The position numbers and the translations under genes are program-made. The notes under the pieces are model-generated. The model was not told the DNA's origin. It worked only from the letters and a program-made list of their open reading frames with translations, and made no database searches. Below are positions 12,597-13,998 of a DNA stretch of 13,998 bases, in pieces. Every line of letters starts with the position of its first letter. The stretch's first letter is position 1. This DNA comes from Lachnospiraceae bacterium UBA3845 (lineage in GTDB: Bacteria; Bacillota; Clostridia; Lachnospirales; Lachnospiraceae), in the NCBI GenBank assembly GCA_002392705.1, contig DGHP01000125.1:5984-19981 (forward strand). The letters run 5' to 3'.

Positions 12597-13109
12597 ATGG
12601 ATGGACTGAAGCTTTACCGCAGGCGAATCATCCCCCAGGAATGCATTCTTCTGGAAGACGATATTCTTCTGTACCGTGACAACGAGGTGATTATCACAAA
12701 GTGGAATACCATCCGACCCAAGAAAACCCTTTCCCATGGCTATTCCTGCTACTTCCTGGAGCGCGGCTTCAAAGTAAGCAAGTTCTATGACCATGACGAC
12801 CGGCTGATCAGCTGGTACTGCGATATTATCGATACGGCATGCAGCAGCGAAGACGGAACAGAGACCTATATTTTCACGGATCTTCTGGCGGACGTGGTTG
12901 TCTACCCGGACGGCAGGGTGCGCGTCGTAGACCTGGATGAGCTGGCGGACGCGCAGAGGGATCATCTGATTCAGCCAGAAGAACTGCAGGCGGCGCTGCG
13001 GCATCTGGACAAGCTGCTGACCATTATCTACAAAGGGGCGTTCTCCACACTTCAGAAATATGTGGACGATCAGGAGAGACTTGACAGAGAACGGTCAGGA
13101 AGCCCCTGA
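12597..13109 (+). CDS. DUF402-domain protein
   Basis: A 170-residue protein starting 14 bases after the glycosyltransferase stop, with AAAGGAG (12584-12590) 6 bases before the ATG, so the two are almost certainly co-transcribed. The DUF402 core is visible: WYCDIIDTA, YIFTDLLADVVVYPDGRVRVVDLDELADA (about 91-121), rich in conserved Asp. Characterised relatives include staphylococcal nucleoside di/triphosphatases and the archaeal FAU-1 RNA-binding protein. Hydrolysis of a nucleotide in the cytoplasm is therefore possible; a role in disposing of the NDP product of the neighbouring glycosyltransferase is an attractive but unproven inference. A charged helical tail follows the core. Confidence 0.88.
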   Translation: MDGLKLYRRRIIPQECILLEDDILLYRDNEVIITKWNTIRPKKTLSHGYSCYFLERGFKVSKFYDHDDRLISWYCDIIDTACSSEDGTETYIFTDLLADVVVYPDGRVRVVDLDELADAQRDHLIQPEELQAALRHLDKLLTIIYKGAFSTLQKYVDDQERLDRERSGSP

Positions 13110-13270
13110 GATACGGAAACCCGGATACGGACGGCATCCGAAGAACTCTCCGGCAATCCGGGAGCGGCCGGAAGAGAAAGACCGGGAAATGAAAAAGACA
13201 GCGGAAAACAGGCTGCCGGAATAAGAATAAAGGGAACAGAGACAGCAGATTTCACGATACTCAAGGTTTA

Positions 13271-13276
13271 TACAAT
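13271..13276 (+). promoter_or_regulatory. Possible -10 site of galT promoter
   Basis: TACAAT matches five of six -10 positions and sits 22 bases before the galT start codon. No good -35 is seen, and the implied leader is very short, so this is weak. The rest of the 188-base gap after the DUF402 gene shows no terminator with a T-run. Confidence 0.25.
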
Positions 13277-13297
13277 ATCTGAGCAGGAGGAGCTGTG

Positions 13298-13998
13298 ATG
13301 ATACAGGATGCGATCGCCAGGCTGGTTCAGTATGGCCTGGCTACAGGACTGATTGAAAAGGATGACGCTGTATGGGCGGCGAATCATCTTCTGGAAATAT
13401 TGTGCATCGATGTGCTGGATGCGAAGACTGAGCAGGCTATCCGGGATTTTGACCCGTCGGATAAGAGCGTTATAGAGGAACTGCCCCGGATTCTCAATGA
13501 ATTCTGCAATTACGGCGTAACCATCCGCCGCCTGGAGGAGGATTCCATCACTTACAGGGACCTGTTTGACACACAGATCATGGGAGCCCTGACGGAGCGG
13601 CCGTCCTCTGTTATCCGCAAGTTCCGTACCCTTTACGCGGAGGATCCCCGGAAGGCGACCGACTGGTACTACAGATTCAGCCAGGATACCAACTATATCC
13701 GCCGGGACCGGATCGCGAAGGACGTGCGCTGGCTGGCGGAGACCGAATACGGCGACATGGATATTACAATCAACCTGTCGAAGCCGGAAAAGGATCCGAA
13801 GGCGATCGCCGCGGCCAAGTACGCAAAGCAGACCTCCTATCCCAAGTGCCTGCTCTGCTATGAAAATGAAGGCTATGCCGGCCGCGTGAACCATCCGGCC
13901 CGGGAGAATCACCGTGTGATCCCGATCATGATCGGCGGGAAAGAGTGGTGCCTGCAGTATTCCCCCTATGTCTATTACAACGAGCACTGCATCGTCTT
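13298..13998 (+). CDS. galT: Galactose-1-phosphate uridylyltransferase, class II, N-terminal part (3' end outside window)
   Basis: The frame is open to the right edge, with 233 residues visible of a family that is about 500 long. ATG 13298 is preceded by AGGAGG (13285-13290) at 7 bases. The sequence reads as Firmicutes-type GalT, distinct from the HIT-type E. coli enzyme in length and N-terminus. Recognisable stretches include ITINLSKPEKDP (156-167), YPKCLLCYENEGYAGR (181-196) with a CxxC pair (184, 187), NHPARENHR (198-206) and LQYSPYVYYNEHC (219-231). It exchanges UMP between UDP-glucose and galactose-1-phosphate in the Leloir pathway. The catalytic histidine motif would lie downstream. Its place after a GPH sugar transporter fits galactoside use. 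Confidence 0.95.
   Translation, partial: MIQDAIARLVQYGLATGLIEKDDAVWAANHLLEILCIDVLDAKTEQAIRDFDPSDKSVIEELPRILNEFCNYGVTIRRLEEDSITYRDLFDTQIMGALTERPSSVIRKFRTLYAEDPRKATDWYYRFSQDTNYIRRDRIAKDVRWLAETEYGDMDITINLSKPEKDPKAIAAAKYAKQTSYPKCLLCYENEGYAGRVNHPARENHRVIPIMIGGKEWCLQYSPYVYYNEHCIV

Noticed and set aside
13268..13987. 239-residue minus-strand frame
   Set aside because: It is antisense to galT, whose sense frame is open to the edge and clearly recognisable.

Overview
This window looks like the chromosome of a Gram-positive anaerobe of the Bacillota, most likely class Clostridia and possibly Lachnospiraceae. That placement is an inference. It rests on strong AGGAGG-type ribosome sites before almost every gene, TTGACA/TATAAT promoters, a sortase-type wall-sorting signal, a class II (Firmicutes-type) GalT, and a thioredoxin reductase-like protein that lacks the NADPH-binding motifs. 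The coding sequence is fairly GC-rich for the group. I see no rRNA, tRNA, transposase, integrase, phage gene or CRISPR array. The window reads as ordinary core and accessory metabolism with several unusual local structures.

Layout, left to right. (1) 1-1700: the 3' part of an AprA/fumarate-reductase-like flavoprotein, translationally coupled to a two-cluster ferredoxin (AprB-like). (2) 1701-2246: a gap with a promoter and hairpins, then a Na+/phosphate cotransporter with a PhoU-like tail (2247-4040). Its 3' end is triplicated as 35-bp tandem repeats that run into a perfect intrinsic terminator. (3) 4192-6141, minus strand: a large secreted surface protein with a signal peptide, low-complexity regions, two possible Cna-B-like domains, eight 12-residue KETEPPQTEAP-type repeats and an SPETG sorting signal. 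(4) 6142-6528: a divergent control region, then a D-2-hydroxyacid dehydrogenase (6529-7473). (5) 7474-7704: a leader with two long bulged stems ahead of an 87-residue protein that matches only the small C-terminal-side domain of FakA/YloV. (6) 8141-9715: a strong promoter with a palindrome at the transcription start, a thioredoxin reductase-like flavoprotein, thioredoxin and a terminator. (7) 9958-13109: a probable operon of a GPH-family sugar symporter, a GT2-GtrA fusion and a DUF402 protein. (8) 13298 to the right edge: the 5' part of galT.

How they fit together: two modules concern redox (the AprA/AprB-like pair and the TrxR-like/Trx pair). One concerns phosphate uptake. The right-hand block concerns sugar uptake, sugar transfer to the envelope, and galactose-1-phosphate metabolism. 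The most distinctive points are the TrxR-like protein without NADPH motifs, the structured leader before the FakA-domain protein, the stop-codon-containing triplication after the phosphate transporter, and the palindrome-rich start region of the surface protein gene.
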